From: Paracoccaceae bacterium
GTDB lineage: Bacteria; Pseudomonadota; Alphaproteobacteria; Rhodobacterales; Rhodobacteraceae
Length of the DNA stretch: 64,000 bases
Reading direction: 5' to 3'
Assembly (NCBI GenBank): GCA_030148225.1
Contig: JASBTX010000033.1
Location: 150,219 to 214,218 of the forward strand
Shown here in pieces: positions 37,542 to 48,954 of the stretch (position 1 is the first letter of the stretch; the number at the start of each line of letters is the position of its first letter). A program made the position numbers and the translations under genes. A model generated the notes under the pieces. It was given only the letters and a program-made list of their open reading frames with translations, was not told the origin of the DNA and searched no databases.

Positions 37542-40181
37542 TCAGCCCCCGTCTGCCAAGCGCTTGAGGTCGTAGAGCGCATCGAGCGCGGCGCGCGGGC
37601 TCATCTCGTCGGGCCGGAGCGCGGCGAGTGCATCGCGCAGCGCATCGCTGGCCGGGGCGGACGGCGCGGCGGCGCTGAACAGCGGCAGGTCGCCGAGGCC
37701 CGCGGCAATGCCGCCAGTCTTCGCCTTGCCCTGCTCCAGCCGCGCGAGCACTTCGGACGCGCGGTGCGTCACGAGTTCGGGAAGACCCGCAAGGCGTGCG
37801 ACGGCAAGGCCGTAGCTGCGATCCGCCGCACCTGCGATCACCTCGTGGAGGAACACCAGATCGCCCTTCCATTCGCGCACCTTCACGGTGGCGAGATGCA
37901 CGGCGGAGAGGCGATCGGCGAGCACGGTCAGCTCGTGATAGTGCGTTGCGAACAGGCAGCGGCTGGCAAGGCTGTCGTGCACCGCCTCCACCACCGCCCA
38001 CGCGATGGCGAGCCCGTCGTAGGTGGAGGTGCCGCGTCCGACCTCGTCGAGGATGACGAGCGAGCGCGCCGTCGCCTGGCGCAGGATCGCCGCCGTCTCC
38101 ACCATCTCGACCATGAAGGTGGAGCGTCCCTCGGCGAGATTGTCCGATGCGCCGACGCGGCTGAACAGCCGGTCGACGACGCCGATGTGCGCCGACTGCG
38201 CGGGCACGAAACTGCCCGTTTGCGCGAGCACCGCGAGCAGCGCGTTCTGGCGGAGGAAGGTCGATTTGCCCGCCATGTTGGGGCCGGTGAGCAGCCACAG
38301 GCGGCGTTCGGGACCGAGGTCGCAGTCGTTCGCAACAAAGGCCTCGCGCTTCGCACCGAGCGCCGCCTCCACAACCGGATGCCGGCCGCCGCGAATATTG
38401 AATGCAGTGCTGCTATCCACCTCCGGCCGCGCCCAGCCGCCGCGTGCGGCGAGTTCAGCGAGCGCCGCCGCGACATCGATGCGCGCGAGCGCCCCGGCGG
38501 TTTCTCCGGCGGCTTCAGCCTCTGCAAGCACGGTTTCGCGGAGCGCAGCGAAGTGCGCGGTTTCAACGGCCAGCGCCTTCGTCGATGCCTCGGCGATGCG
38601 CGCGGCGAGATCAGCAAGATCGACGCTGTTGAAGCGCACGACACCCGCAAGCGTCTGCCGGTGCGTGAAGCCGCTGTCCGCCGCCATCAGCGGGTCGGCG
38701 TAGCGCGCCGAAACCTCGACATGATAGCCGAGCACGTTGTTGTGGCGGATCTTGAGCGCGGCGATCCCGGTCTCATCGCGGTAGCGTGCCTCCAGCGCCG
38801 CGATATGGCGGCGCCCGTCCTGCGCGAGGCCGCGCAGCTCGTCGAGCGCCGGGTCGAAACCTTCGGCGATGAAGCCGCCATCGGAAACGGAAAAGCCCGG
38901 CTCGGGCACGAGCGCGGCGGCAAGACCTTCGACGAGCGCGCCGTGCGGCCCGATACGACCGAGGCAATCTGCCAGCATTGCGGGCACGCCGAGCTGGCTT
39001 TCCGACAGGAGCCGCTTCAAATCGAGCGCGCCCTGCAGCGCATCGCGTAGCAGACCAAGGTCGCGCGGACTGCCCCGTCCTGCGGAAAGCCGGCCAAGCG
39101 CGCGCTCGATGTCGGCAATGCGCTTCAGCGCAGCGCTGACGCGTTCACGGATGGTCGGCGCGCCGACGAACCAGCCGACGAGATCGAGACGCCGCGCAAT
39201 GGCTTCAGGATCGGTGAGCGGCGCGGCAAGGTCGGCGGAGAGGCGCCGCGCGCCCACGCCAGTGACGGTGAGGTCGATGCAATCGAGGAGCGAGCCCTTG
39301 CGGCCACCCGCCATGGTTTCGGCAAGCTCCAGGCTGGCGCGCGTCGCCGCGTCGATCAGCATGGCGCTTTCAGGCAGGTGCCGCGCGGGCGGGCGCAGTC
39401 GCACGGCGGCGTCTTTCTGCGTCGCCTCGACAAACGCCATGAGCGCACCCGCGGCCGCCAGCTCGGCGCGCGTGAACGCACCGAACCCGTCGAGCGTGCC
39501 GACGTCGAAGCGGCGGCACAGCTTCCGCTCGCCCACCGTGCTGTCGAAGTCGCCGCGCGGCCGTACGGCGACGAGCTGCCCGGCGGGCGCCGCCTTGCCG
39601 TCCGCGACCAGAAGCTCGGCAGGCCGCAGCCGCGCCAGCTCGGCGCCGACGAGCGCGGCGTCGACCGGCGCGGTCATGAACTCGCCCGACGACAGGTCGC
39701 ACCACGCAAGACCCATGCGCCCCTCCGCTTCGCCGACCGCGGCGAGCCGGTTTGCGCTTCGCGCGTCGAGCAGGTTTTCCTCGGTGAGCGTACCCGGCGT
39801 CACGACACGGATCACCGCGCGGCGCACCACCGATTTCGAACCGCGCTTCTTCGCCTCCGCGGGGTCCTCCACCTGCTCGGCGATGGCGACGCGGAAGCCC
39901 TTGGAAATCAGCCGCGAAAGATACGTCTCGTGGCTGTGTGCGGGGACGCCGCACATCGGGATGTCCTCGCCCAGGTGCTGGCCGCGTTTCGTAAGCGCGA
40001 TATCGAGCGCGCCGGCCGCCGCGACAGCATCCTGAAAGAACATCTCGTAGAAATCGCCCATGCGGAAGAACAGCAGGCTGTCCCCGGCCTCTGCCTTCAG
40101 CGCGAGGTACTGCTCCATCATGGGCGAAGGGGAATCCGCTTTTACAGATTTCACGGATTGGGGACTGGCGTCGGCGCACAT
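37542..40181 (-). CDS. mutS: DNA mismatch repair protein MutS
   Basis: An 879-residue mismatch sensor. The mismatch-reading motif RMGDFYEMFFQDA carries the Phe-x-Glu wedge near residue 42, the connector and lever/clamp domains follow, and the ATPase has Walker A GPNMAGKSTFLRQN and signature VILDEVGRGTSTYDGLA. The start MCADASPQS at 40181 is chosen because a longer frame would run into the divergent malic enzyme gene's start; an in-frame Met-Met about 20 residues later is another option. The upstream neighbour maeB is divergent with about 44 bp between. The usual partner mutL is not in the window. Confidence 0.96.
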   Translation of the reverse strand: MCADASPQSVKSVKADSPSPMMEQYLALKAEAGDSLLFFRMGDFYEMFFQDAVAAAGALDIALTKRGQHLGEDIPMCGVPAHSHETYLSRLISKGFRVAIAEQVEDPAEAKKRGSKSVVRRAVIRVVTPGTLTEENLLDARSANRLAAVGEAEGRMGLAWCDLSSGEFMTAPVDAALVGAELARLRPAELLVADGKAAPAGQLVAVRPRGDFDSTVGERKLCRRFDVGTLDGFGAFTRAELAAAGALMAFVEATQKDAAVRLRPPARHLPESAMLIDAATRASLELAETMAGGRKGSLLDCIDLTVTGVGARRLSADLAAPLTDPEAIARRLDLVGWFVGAPTIRERVSAALKRIADIERALGRLSAGRGSPRDLGLLRDALQGALDLKRLLSESQLGVPAMLADCLGRIGPHGALVEGLAAALVPEPGFSVSDGGFIAEGFDPALDELRGLAQDGRRHIAALEARYRDETGIAALKIRHNNVLGYHVEVSARYADPLMAADSGFTHRQTLAGVVRFNSVDLADLAARIAEASTKALAVETAHFAALRETVLAEAEAAGETAGALARIDVAAALAELAARGGWARPEVDSSTAFNIRGGRHPVVEAALGAKREAFVANDCDLGPERRLWLLTGPNMAGKSTFLRQNALLAVLAQTGSFVPAQSAHIGVVDRLFSRVGASDNLAEGRSTFMVEMVETAAILRQATARSLVILDEVGRGTSTYDGLAIAWAVVEAVHDSLASRCLFATHYHELTVLADRLSAVHLATVKVREWKGDLVFLHEVIAGAADRSYGLAVARLAGLPELVTHRASEVLARLEQGKAKTGGIAAGLGDLPLFSAAAPSAPASDALRDALAALRPDEMSPRAALDALYDLKRLADGG

Positions 40182-40225
40182 GCGGACGCTAATAGCGATC
40201 TCAGGCGCCTTGGTGGAGAAAACAT

Positions 40226-42487
<2,262 letters not shown>

Positions 42488-42521
42488 CCTGCCCCTGTTC
42501 GGCGAACCGGAGGGCCCGTCC

Positions 42522-43292
42522 ATGAGCAAGCCGCCGCTTCTCTTCATCCACGGCATGTGGTCGACGCCGCATGTGTGGGACTGGTTCGCGGATCGCTATC
42601 GCGCCGCCGGACATGACGTCCATGTGCCCGCGCTGCCCTATCACGACGTCGATCCCGCCGAGCCGCCGTCGCCCATTCTCGCCACCATCGGCGTGCAGGA
42701 CTATGTCGACGCCGTCGCCGCCGTCGTGCGCACGCTGCCCGAAAGCCCGGTGATCGTGGGCCATTCGATGGGCGGTATGCTTGCGCAGAAGGTCGCGGAG
42801 GCCACCGGCGCGCGCGGCCTCATCCTGCTGTCGCCGGGACCGACCGCCGAAACGCAGAGCATTTCGCTCGCGCCGCTGCGCACCGTGTTCGGCATCGCGG
42901 TCAAGCGCCAGTGGTGGAAGCAGCCGACGAAGATCGACGCCGAGCGCGCGCGCTGGGGCATATTCAACGAAGTGCCCTTTGATGTCGCCAGTGCGGAAAT
43001 CGCAAAGCTGGTGTGGGATTCAGGCCGCGTGCTCTTCCAGATGTCGATGCCGTGGGCCGACAAGACGCGCGCGACGCGGGTGGACTACGGCAGGCTTTCG
43101 ATGCCCGCGCTGGTGGTCGTCGGAGACCGCGACCGCATCACCCCCATCGCCGTCGCCCGCGCGACGGCACGCGCGCTCACCGGCCACACCGACTACCGCG
43201 AGATCATGGGCGCAGGTCACTGGCTGTTCCACGATCCCGTCCGCGACAAGGTCGCGGCGGAGATGGACAGCTTCCTCAGGCAGTTCGGCTAG
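42522..43292 (+). CDS. Alpha/beta hydrolase
   Basis: A 256-residue serine hydrolase of the alpha/beta fold. LLFIHGMWSTPHVWDWF forms the oxyanion-hole HG motif, the nucleophile elbow is VIVGHSMGGMLAQK, the acid is likely the Asp in VVVGDRDRITP, and the His in MGAGHWLFHD. It resembles lipase/esterase or lysophospholipase-like enzymes of unknown substrate. The ATG at 42522 follows GGAGGG and starts at MSKPPLLF; the frame is open back to 42477, overlapping maeB. Its 3' end overlaps that of the convergent GNAT gene by 17 bp. Confidence 0.9.
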   Translation: MSKPPLLFIHGMWSTPHVWDWFADRYRAAGHDVHVPALPYHDVDPAEPPSPILATIGVQDYVDAVAAVVRTLPESPVIVGHSMGGMLAQKVAEATGARGLILLSPGPTAETQSISLAPLRTVFGIAVKRQWWKQPTKIDAERARWGIFNEVPFDVASAEIAKLVWDSGRVLFQMSMPWADKTRATRVDYGRLSMPALVVVGDRDRITPIAVARATARALTGHTDYREIMGAGHWLFHDPVRDKVAAEMDSFLRQFG

Positions 43293-43851
43293 CGCGCCAC
43301 ATCGGCCAGACCGGCGGACAGCCGGGCGGCGGAGCGAGCATCGGCAGGTCCTGAAACCCGAAGTGTCGGTAAAGCGGCAGGTTCCGCTCCTTCGTGCTTT
43401 CTAGATAGCAGGGCAGGCCGGCGGCATCGATGCGTGCGAGGCCCGCCCGAATCAGCGCGCCGCCAAGCCCTTTGCCCTGCGCCTCCGGCACGACGCCGAC
43501 CGCGAACAGGAAAGCGTGCGGCTCCGGCGGATGCGCCTTGCTGAACACGGCATCGAGCGCGAGCCCGCGTCGCATCGCGGCGAACCCTGCGCTCCGGCCG
43601 AGCACTGCTGCGACCTTCAGCGTGGCGATCAGCCCCGCATCCTTGTCGCGCGCATCCATCAGCCAGAGCGTCGCCCCATCGCCGCCGGCGACGTGTCCGA
43701 AACCCCGCGCCAGATAGAGGTGGCGTGCAAGCGCCGTGAATGTCGGCGCCATGGGCCGCGCGCCGAACACCCAGCGGTTGACCGGGTCGTCATCGAACGC
43801 GCGCGCAATGATCGCGCCTGCCGCATCGGCATCGCGTGCGTCGGCGATCAA
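43276..43851 (-). CDS. GNAT family N-acetyltransferase
   Basis: A 191-residue acetyltransferase. The acetyl-CoA pyrophosphate loop is VVPEAQGKGLGGALI (the Q-x-x-G-x-G form), after the beta-4 strand AFLFAVG. C-terminal PLYRHFGFQ is the usual GNAT ending. The acceptor substrate is unknown. It begins with TTG in the sequence TTGA, overlapping the cupin gene's stop by 4 bp, so translation is probably coupled to the cupin. It converges on the alpha/beta hydrolase gene. Confidence 0.88.
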   Translation of the reverse strand: MIADARDADAAGAIIARAFDDDPVNRWVFGARPMAPTFTALARHLYLARGFGHVAGGDGATLWLMDARDKDAGLIATLKVAAVLGRSAGFAAMRRGLALDAVFSKAHPPEPHAFLFAVGVVPEAQGKGLGGALIRAGLARIDAAGLPCYLESTKERNLPLYRHFGFQDLPMLAPPPGCPPVWPMWRASRTA

Positions 43852-44300
43852 AACGCGCTGCCGTCCTTGCGCGTAAACGGGCCGTCATTCCGCGGCAGGT
43901 GCATGTCGATATCGGGATAGGTGCACGTATCGTCCGGAACGTTGCTGCCGACGACGAGCAGCACCGCGTCCGCATTCGATCGGTTCACGAAATGGTGCGC
44001 ATCGCCGTCGTTCTTCGGAAACGCCGCGCAGTCGCCGGGGCGCATCACGGTCTCGCCCGCGTTCGTCACCAGCACGGCCTCACCCGAAATCAGAATGGCG
44101 AACTCGTCTTCCTTGCTGTGCCAGTGGCGCTGGCTCGACCACGCGCCGGGTTCGAGACGGCAGAGATTGACGCCGAAGTCGGTAAGCCCGCCCGGACCGG
44201 TGAGGCGGCGATAATGACGCCCCGCGACATCGGCATTGTAGGGGGCGGGATAGCCGGTGCGGCAGACTTCCGGAATCGTATCGAGATCGAGTTTGGGCAT
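43848..44300 (-). CDS. Cupin-domain protein
   Basis: A 150-residue single cupin. The first metal motif region is SSQRHWHSKEDEFAILISGE (two His and a Glu in order). The second is PGDCAAFPKNDGDAHHFVN, with a further His. Such small cupins bind a divalent metal and act as sugar isomerase-like enzymes, dioxygenases or sensors. It is divergent from dapE with 41 bp between starts and feeds directly into the GNAT gene by a TTGA overlap. No specific function can be given. Confidence 0.88.
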   Translation of the reverse strand: MPKLDLDTIPEVCRTGYPAPYNADVAGRHYRRLTGPGGLTDFGVNLCRLEPGAWSSQRHWHSKEDEFAILISGEAVLVTNAGETVMRPGDCAAFPKNDGDAHHFVNRSNADAVLLVVGSNVPDDTCTYPDIDMHLPRNDGPFTRKDGSAF

Positions 44301-44341
44301 GGCGCTTCCTTAACCTGGCAGCGCCATTATAAGCACCTCTC

Positions 44342-45478
44342 ATGTCTGCTGCCATCGACCCGCTCGCGCTTGCCCGCGCGCTCATCCACTGCCCCAGCAT
44401 CACCCCGCGCGACGAGGGCGCGCAGGCGGTGCTCGCCGAAGCGCTGGAGGCGATCGGCTTCAGGGTGTGGCGTCACGTGTGGGGCGAGGCACCCGATGGC
44501 CCCGTGCACAACCTCTTCGCGCGGATCGGCAGCGGCGCCCCCCATTTCGCCTTCGCCGGGCACACCGATGTCGTGCCCGTGGGCAATCGCGACGGCTGGT
44601 CCGTCGAACCGTTCGCCGCCGAGGTGCGAAACGGCCAACTCGTCGGGCGCGGCGCCGCCGACATGAAGGGCGCCATCGCCGCGTTCGTCGCGGCGGCAGC
44701 CGGGAATATTCCCGCTGTGGGCTCGCTCAGCCTCATTATCACTGGCGACGAGGAAGGCCCGGCCACGTTCGGCACCAAGCCGCTGCTGGACTGGATGGAG
44801 GCGACCGGCAACGTCCCCGATCACTGCCTCGTCGGTGAACCCACCAGCCGCCACCGGCTCGGCGACATGGTGAAGATCGGGCGGCGCGGTTCGGTGAACG
44901 TTTGGATTCGCGTGGCCGGCGCGCAGGGACACGTCGCCTATCCGCACATGGCCGACAATCCCGTCCGCCACCTCGTCAACATTCTCCACGCGCTGCAGGC
45001 GCGCGAACTCGATACCGGCAATGCGTGGTTCGATCCGTCGAACCTCGAAATCACCGACATGACCGTCGGCAACCCGGCGACCAACGTGATCCCGGCGCAT
45101 GCGGAAGCGCGGCTCAACATCCGCTTCAACGACGAGCACACCGGCGCGGAGCTGGTCCAGTGGATCGAAACGGTCGCCGCGCGCGAGACTGCCGGCGCCA
45201 GCGTCGAGGCGAAGATTTCGGGCGAGGCGTTCCTCACCGAGCCCGGCGAATTCAGCGCGCTTCTCGCCGATGCGATCCGCGCCGAAGCGGGGATCGAAAC
45301 CGAATTTTCGACCAGCGGCGGCACATCCGACGCGCGCTTCATCCGGCGCCTGTGCCCGGTCGTCGAGTTCGGCCTGCCCGGCCAGTCGATGCACAAGACA
45401 GACGAGCATGTTGCGGTGGACGATCTCCACGCGCTCACGCGCATCTACGCGCGCATCTTACAGGCGTATTTCACATAA
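44342..45478 (+). CDS. dapE: Succinyl-diaminopimelate desuccinylase
   Basis: A 378-residue di-zinc M20 hydrolase that converts N-succinyl-LL-diaminopimelate to LL-DAP in lysine and peptidoglycan precursor synthesis. Metal and catalytic motifs are FAGHTDVVPVG, GRGAADMKGAIAAFV and ITGDEEGPATFGT (catalytic Glu), with the dimerisation-domain His in RVAGAQGHVAYPHMADNP. The C-terminal ligand segment VEFGLPGQSMHKTDEHV completes the DapE form and separates it from ArgE-type relatives. The ATG at 44342 is the first start. Its end lies 14 bp from the end of convergent ppc. Confidence 0.96.
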   Translation: MSAAIDPLALARALIHCPSITPRDEGAQAVLAEALEAIGFRVWRHVWGEAPDGPVHNLFARIGSGAPHFAFAGHTDVVPVGNRDGWSVEPFAAEVRNGQLVGRGAADMKGAIAAFVAAAAGNIPAVGSLSLIITGDEEGPATFGTKPLLDWMEATGNVPDHCLVGEPTSRHRLGDMVKIGRRGSVNVWIRVAGAQGHVAYPHMADNPVRHLVNILHALQARELDTGNAWFDPSNLEITDMTVGNPATNVIPAHAEARLNIRFNDEHTGAELVQWIETVAARETAGASVEAKISGEAFLTEPGEFSALLADAIRAEAGIETEFSTSGGTSDARFIRRLCPVVEFGLPGQSMHKTDEHVAVDDLHALTRIYARILQAYFT

Positions 45479-45492
45479 GGGCGGTGCCCACT

Positions 45493-48192
45493 CTACCCGC
45501 TGTTCCGAAGCCCCGCCGCGATGCCGTTGATCGTGAGGTGGATACCCTCGCGCACACGGGCGTCCGTCTCGCCGCGCCGGTAGCGGCGGATGAGTTCCAC
45601 CTGCAGCGCATTCAGCGGTTCGATATACGGCAGCCGCATGCGGATGCGGCGGGCGAGCACCGGATCGTCACCGAGCACGTCGGACTCCCCGGTGATTTCC
45701 AGCAGCGCGTCGCACGTGCGGTGCCAGCCCGCGCTGATCGCGCCGAACACCTTCGTCCGCAGCGCCTCATCCTCCACGAGATCGCTGTAGAGCGCAGCGA
45801 TATCGATGTCGGATTTCGCGAGCACCATCGCCATGTTCGAAAGCGTCGCCGCGAAGAACGGCCACTCGGCATTCATCGCGCGCAGCAGCCCCTTGTCCTC
45901 GAACCCGGCGAGCGCCGCGCCGACACCGTACCAGCCGGGAAGCATCACGCGCGACTGCGACCAGCTGAAAACCCACGGGATCGCGCGCAGATCCTCGATC
46001 CGGTCGGACTTCGTGCGTGACGAGGGCCGTGATCCGATCTTGAGTTCGGCGATTTCGCCCACCGGCGTTGCGGCGCGAAAGTAAGTGTTGAAACCGGGCG
46101 TCTCGTAAACGAGCCCGCGATACGCCGTGCGCGCCGTGCCGCTCAGCGTCTCCATCGCGGTGCGGAAGCGCGCGAGATCGGCGGGATCGGTTTCGGGCGG
46201 CGCCAGCGTCGCGAGCAGCGTCGCTGACGTCATCGTCTCCAGGCTGAGCGCGGCGAGCGCGGGCGTGCCGTATTTGGAGGCGATCACTTCGCCCTGCTCC
46301 GTGATGCGAATGCGTGCGCCGACCGTACCCGGCGGCTGCGCGCGGATGCCCGCGAACGCCGAGCCGCCGCCGCGCCCGACCGTGCCGCCGCGTCCGTGGA
46401 AGAGTTGCAGCCGCACGCCCGCCTCGGCGAACACGGCGGCCAGCGCGCGCGAGGCCTCGAAGAGCGCCCAGCTCGACGTCAGATAGCCGCCGTCCTTGTT
46501 GCTGTCCGAATAGCCGATCATCACTTCCTGCACGCCGCCGCGCGCTTCTGCGAGCGCCTGCGCCTCCGGCATCGCGAGGAAGTCGCGCATCACCGCGGGC
46601 GCGGCTTCGAGATCCTCGATCGTCTCGAACAGCGGCGAGACCATGACGTCACATGCGGGCACGTCGCCGGGGCGGTAGAGGCCGACCTCCTTCAAAAGCA
46701 GATACACCTCGAACAGGTCGGCGACGCACGTCGAATGCGAGATCAGGTAGTTGCGGACCGACGCAGGGCCGTAGCGCGCGTGCGCGTCGGCTGCGGCGCG
46801 CAGGATGGCGAGTTCGCTTCGGGTCGTTTCCGAATAGTCCGCGAACGGACTGACGAGAAGACGCCGGTGCGCGAGCTCGCGGCGCAGCAGCGCGGTGCGC
46901 GCCTCAGTGCTCAGCGCATCGTAATCGTCGCAGACGCCCGCTTCGCGCAGCAGTTCGGCAACCACGGCGCGGTGGACGCCGCTGTTCTGCCGCATGTCGA
47001 GCGAGGCGAGGTGGAACCCGAAAATGCGTGCCGCACGGATCAGATCGTCAAGACGGTTGCCGACCAGCCGCTCCCCGCCGTGCGCGACAAGGCTCGCGCG
47101 CACCACCTCAAGGTCGGCGATCAGTGCGTCCGGCCCCGGATAGCTCTCCGCGATCAGCGCGGAGGCGCGCGGCGCGCGGCTGCCGGTCCGCTCCGCATGG
47201 GTCTCCGCGAGCCGTGCGTAGATGCCCGAAAGCGCGCGGCGATAGGGCTCGTCCTGCCGGTGTGGGGATTCGTCGCCGCTTTCGTCGGCGAGCGCGGCAA
47301 GGTCCGGCGTGATGCCCGCGATCGAGGCGCTGATCGAAAGCTCGGCGCCCAATCGGTGCACTTCGTCCAGATAATATTGCAGCACGGCGCGCGCCTGCCC
47401 CGCGAGCGCGGTCCGCAGCGTTTCGGCGGTCACGAACGGGTTGCCGTCGCGGTCGCCGCCGATCCAGCTTCCGGGCTTCAGAAAGCTGCCGACCGCCGCG
47501 CCCATCAGCGCTTCGGCGCGGCGGTGCAGCGCGGGCAGCACCGGCAGCAGGCTTTCGCGCATGACGCTGAGAGCGTTCGCGATCTCATCGACGACGAGCA
47601 GGCGCACCGCACGCAGCGGGCGCGTCTGCCAAAGCAGCGCGATCTGGCGATAAAGCTCCGCGTCCACCGCCCGTTTATCACCCGCCGACGGCCGGTTCGC
47701 GACGAGTTCGGCGATGGCGCTTTCACGGTCGATCACGCTCTTGCGCCGCACCTCGGTCGGGTGCGCCGTGAGCACGGGCGAGATCAGCGCGCCCGCGAGC
47801 GTCGCGGCGACTTCCCCCGGCGCGATGCCGTGGCGAGCGAGTTCGGCGAGCGCGCCTTCCAGGCGTTCGGGCCGCGTTTCGGACCCCTCCGGCACGGTCG
47901 CCGCCTGCCGGTCTTCGGCGATGTTCGCGAGCAGCGAGAAGTTCAGGAAGCCGCGAATGAAGCGCACCGCGTCGTCGAGGCTGAGCCCTGCGAGCAGCCG
48001 CGCCAGCTCCGCGCGCCGTTCCGGCCCGTCGTCGCGGTGCACCGCGACCGAAGCCTGCCGCAGCGCCTCGATCGTGTCGAACGCGGCCTTGCCGTCGAAA
48101 TCGCGGATGACGTCACCGAGCAGGCGCCCGAGGTGGCGCACCTCGTCGCGGTCGGAAAGCGTGGCGGGCTGGCGATGCGGAACAGGGCTCAT
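45493..48192 (-). CDS. ppc: Phosphoenolpyruvate carboxylase
   Basis: An 899-residue anaplerotic enzyme fixing bicarbonate onto phosphoenolpyruvate to give oxaloacetate. The active-site His is in VLTAHPTEVRRKS near residue 143, the second signature is VMIGYSDSNKDGGY, the glycine-rich catalytic loop is FHGRGGTVGRGGG, and the conserved C-terminus is GIAAGLRNSG. The start ATG at 48192 is chosen because it gives MSPVPHRQPA and family length; the frame is open far upstream through the HNH gene region. With maeB nearby it ties the C3 and C4 pools together, though the two are not an operon. Confidence 0.96.
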   Translation of the reverse strand: MSPVPHRQPATLSDRDEVRHLGRLLGDVIRDFDGKAAFDTIEALRQASVAVHRDDGPERRAELARLLAGLSLDDAVRFIRGFLNFSLLANIAEDRQAATVPEGSETRPERLEGALAELARHGIAPGEVAATLAGALISPVLTAHPTEVRRKSVIDRESAIAELVANRPSAGDKRAVDAELYRQIALLWQTRPLRAVRLLVVDEIANALSVMRESLLPVLPALHRRAEALMGAAVGSFLKPGSWIGGDRDGNPFVTAETLRTALAGQARAVLQYYLDEVHRLGAELSISASIAGITPDLAALADESGDESPHRQDEPYRRALSGIYARLAETHAERTGSRAPRASALIAESYPGPDALIADLEVVRASLVAHGGERLVGNRLDDLIRAARIFGFHLASLDMRQNSGVHRAVVAELLREAGVCDDYDALSTEARTALLRRELAHRRLLVSPFADYSETTRSELAILRAAADAHARYGPASVRNYLISHSTCVADLFEVYLLLKEVGLYRPGDVPACDVMVSPLFETIEDLEAAPAVMRDFLAMPEAQALAEARGGVQEVMIGYSDSNKDGGYLTSSWALFEASRALAAVFAEAGVRLQLFHGRGGTVGRGGGSAFAGIRAQPPGTVGARIRITEQGEVIASKYGTPALAALSLETMTSATLLATLAPPETDPADLARFRTAMETLSGTARTAYRGLVYETPGFNTYFRAATPVGEIAELKIGSRPSSRTKSDRIEDLRAIPWVFSWSQSRVMLPGWYGVGAALAGFEDKGLLRAMNAEWPFFAATLSNMAMVLAKSDIDIAALYSDLVEDEALRTKVFGAISAGWHRTCDALLEITGESDVLGDDPVLARRIRMRLPYIEPLNALQVELIRRYRRGETDARVREGIHLTINGIAAGLRNSG

Positions 48193-48239
48193 GCCGACAA
48201 GGCTATTCGCGCCGATGCTGCACCGCAACAGCAGAAGGC

Positions 48240-48818
48240 CTATGCCTCGAGTTCGGAGTCCCAATAGAGGTAATCGCGCCACGTTTCGTGGAGGTGGTGC
48301 GGCGGGAAGGCCCGGCCGTTCACCTGCAGTTCGTGCGCGGTGGGCTGGCGCGGCGCCGAGCGCAGCGCCATGTGCGCCTCCGCCGGGGTACGCCCGCCCT
48401 TGCGCAGGTTGCAGGGCGCGCACGCGGTGGTGACGTTCGCCCACGTCGTGCGTCCGCCGTATGCGCGCGGCACGACATGATCGAAGGTGAGATCGTGCCG
48501 CCCGCCGCAATACTGGCAGCTGAACCGGTCGCGCAGGAACAGGTTGAAGCGCGTGAACGCCGGGTGCGACGACGGCTTCACATAGTCCCGAAGCGCGATC
48601 ACCGAAGGCAGCCGCATCGCGAAGCGCGGGCTGTGCACCACGCGGTCGTATTCGGCGACCACCGAAACCCGATCGAGGAATGCCGCCTTGATCGCGGTCT
48701 GCCACGACCACAGGCTGAGCGGATAATAAGAGAGCGGCGTATAATCGGCGTTCAGCACCAGCGCCGGGCAACTTTCCGGCGAAACCACACGCGTATCAAG
48801 AAGTTCGGTCGTATACAT
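48240..48818 (-). CDS. HNH endonuclease
   Basis: A 192-residue protein with a zinc-supported HNH (beta-beta-alpha metal) nuclease fold. The pairs CQYCGG and CAPCNLRKGG supply the four Cys, and LTFDHVVPRAYGG carries the catalytic Asp-His. The N-terminal half (ALVLNADYTPLSYYPLSLW) is typical of a group of short HNH proteins widespread and chromosomally conserved in alphaproteobacteria, whose role is not settled. The start MYTTELLDT at 48818 is preferred to the longer frame. It stands alone between ppc and gluQ with no methyltransferase beside it, so it is unlikely to be a classic restriction enzyme. Confidence 0.9.
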   Translation of the reverse strand: MYTTELLDTRVVSPESCPALVLNADYTPLSYYPLSLWSWQTAIKAAFLDRVSVVAEYDRVVHSPRFAMRLPSVIALRDYVKPSSHPAFTRFNLFLRDRFSCQYCGGRHDLTFDHVVPRAYGGRTTWANVTTACAPCNLRKGGRTPAEAHMALRSAPRQPTAHELQVNGRAFPPHHLHETWRDYLYWDSELEA

Positions 48819-48954
48819 TGAGCCCCAGTCCGCTTTTTCGCGGACTGCCGGGGCGCTACCCGTACCCTGTCGCACGCAAGGCGGCCGCACCGGCCGTCCG
48901 TAACCTTACTGTACGCACCATACAGCGTATTGTGTGTCGCCGCTATGACACCAC

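Noticed and set aside
34945..37575. An 876-codon open frame on the plus strand opposite glnD
   Set aside because: It mirrors the GC-rich third positions of glnD, has low-complexity Arg/Asp/His-rich sequence, and no recognisable domain.
46396..48267. A 623-codon plus-strand frame opposite ppc
   Set aside because: Antisense shadow of a complete PEP carboxylase; no ribosome site or family.
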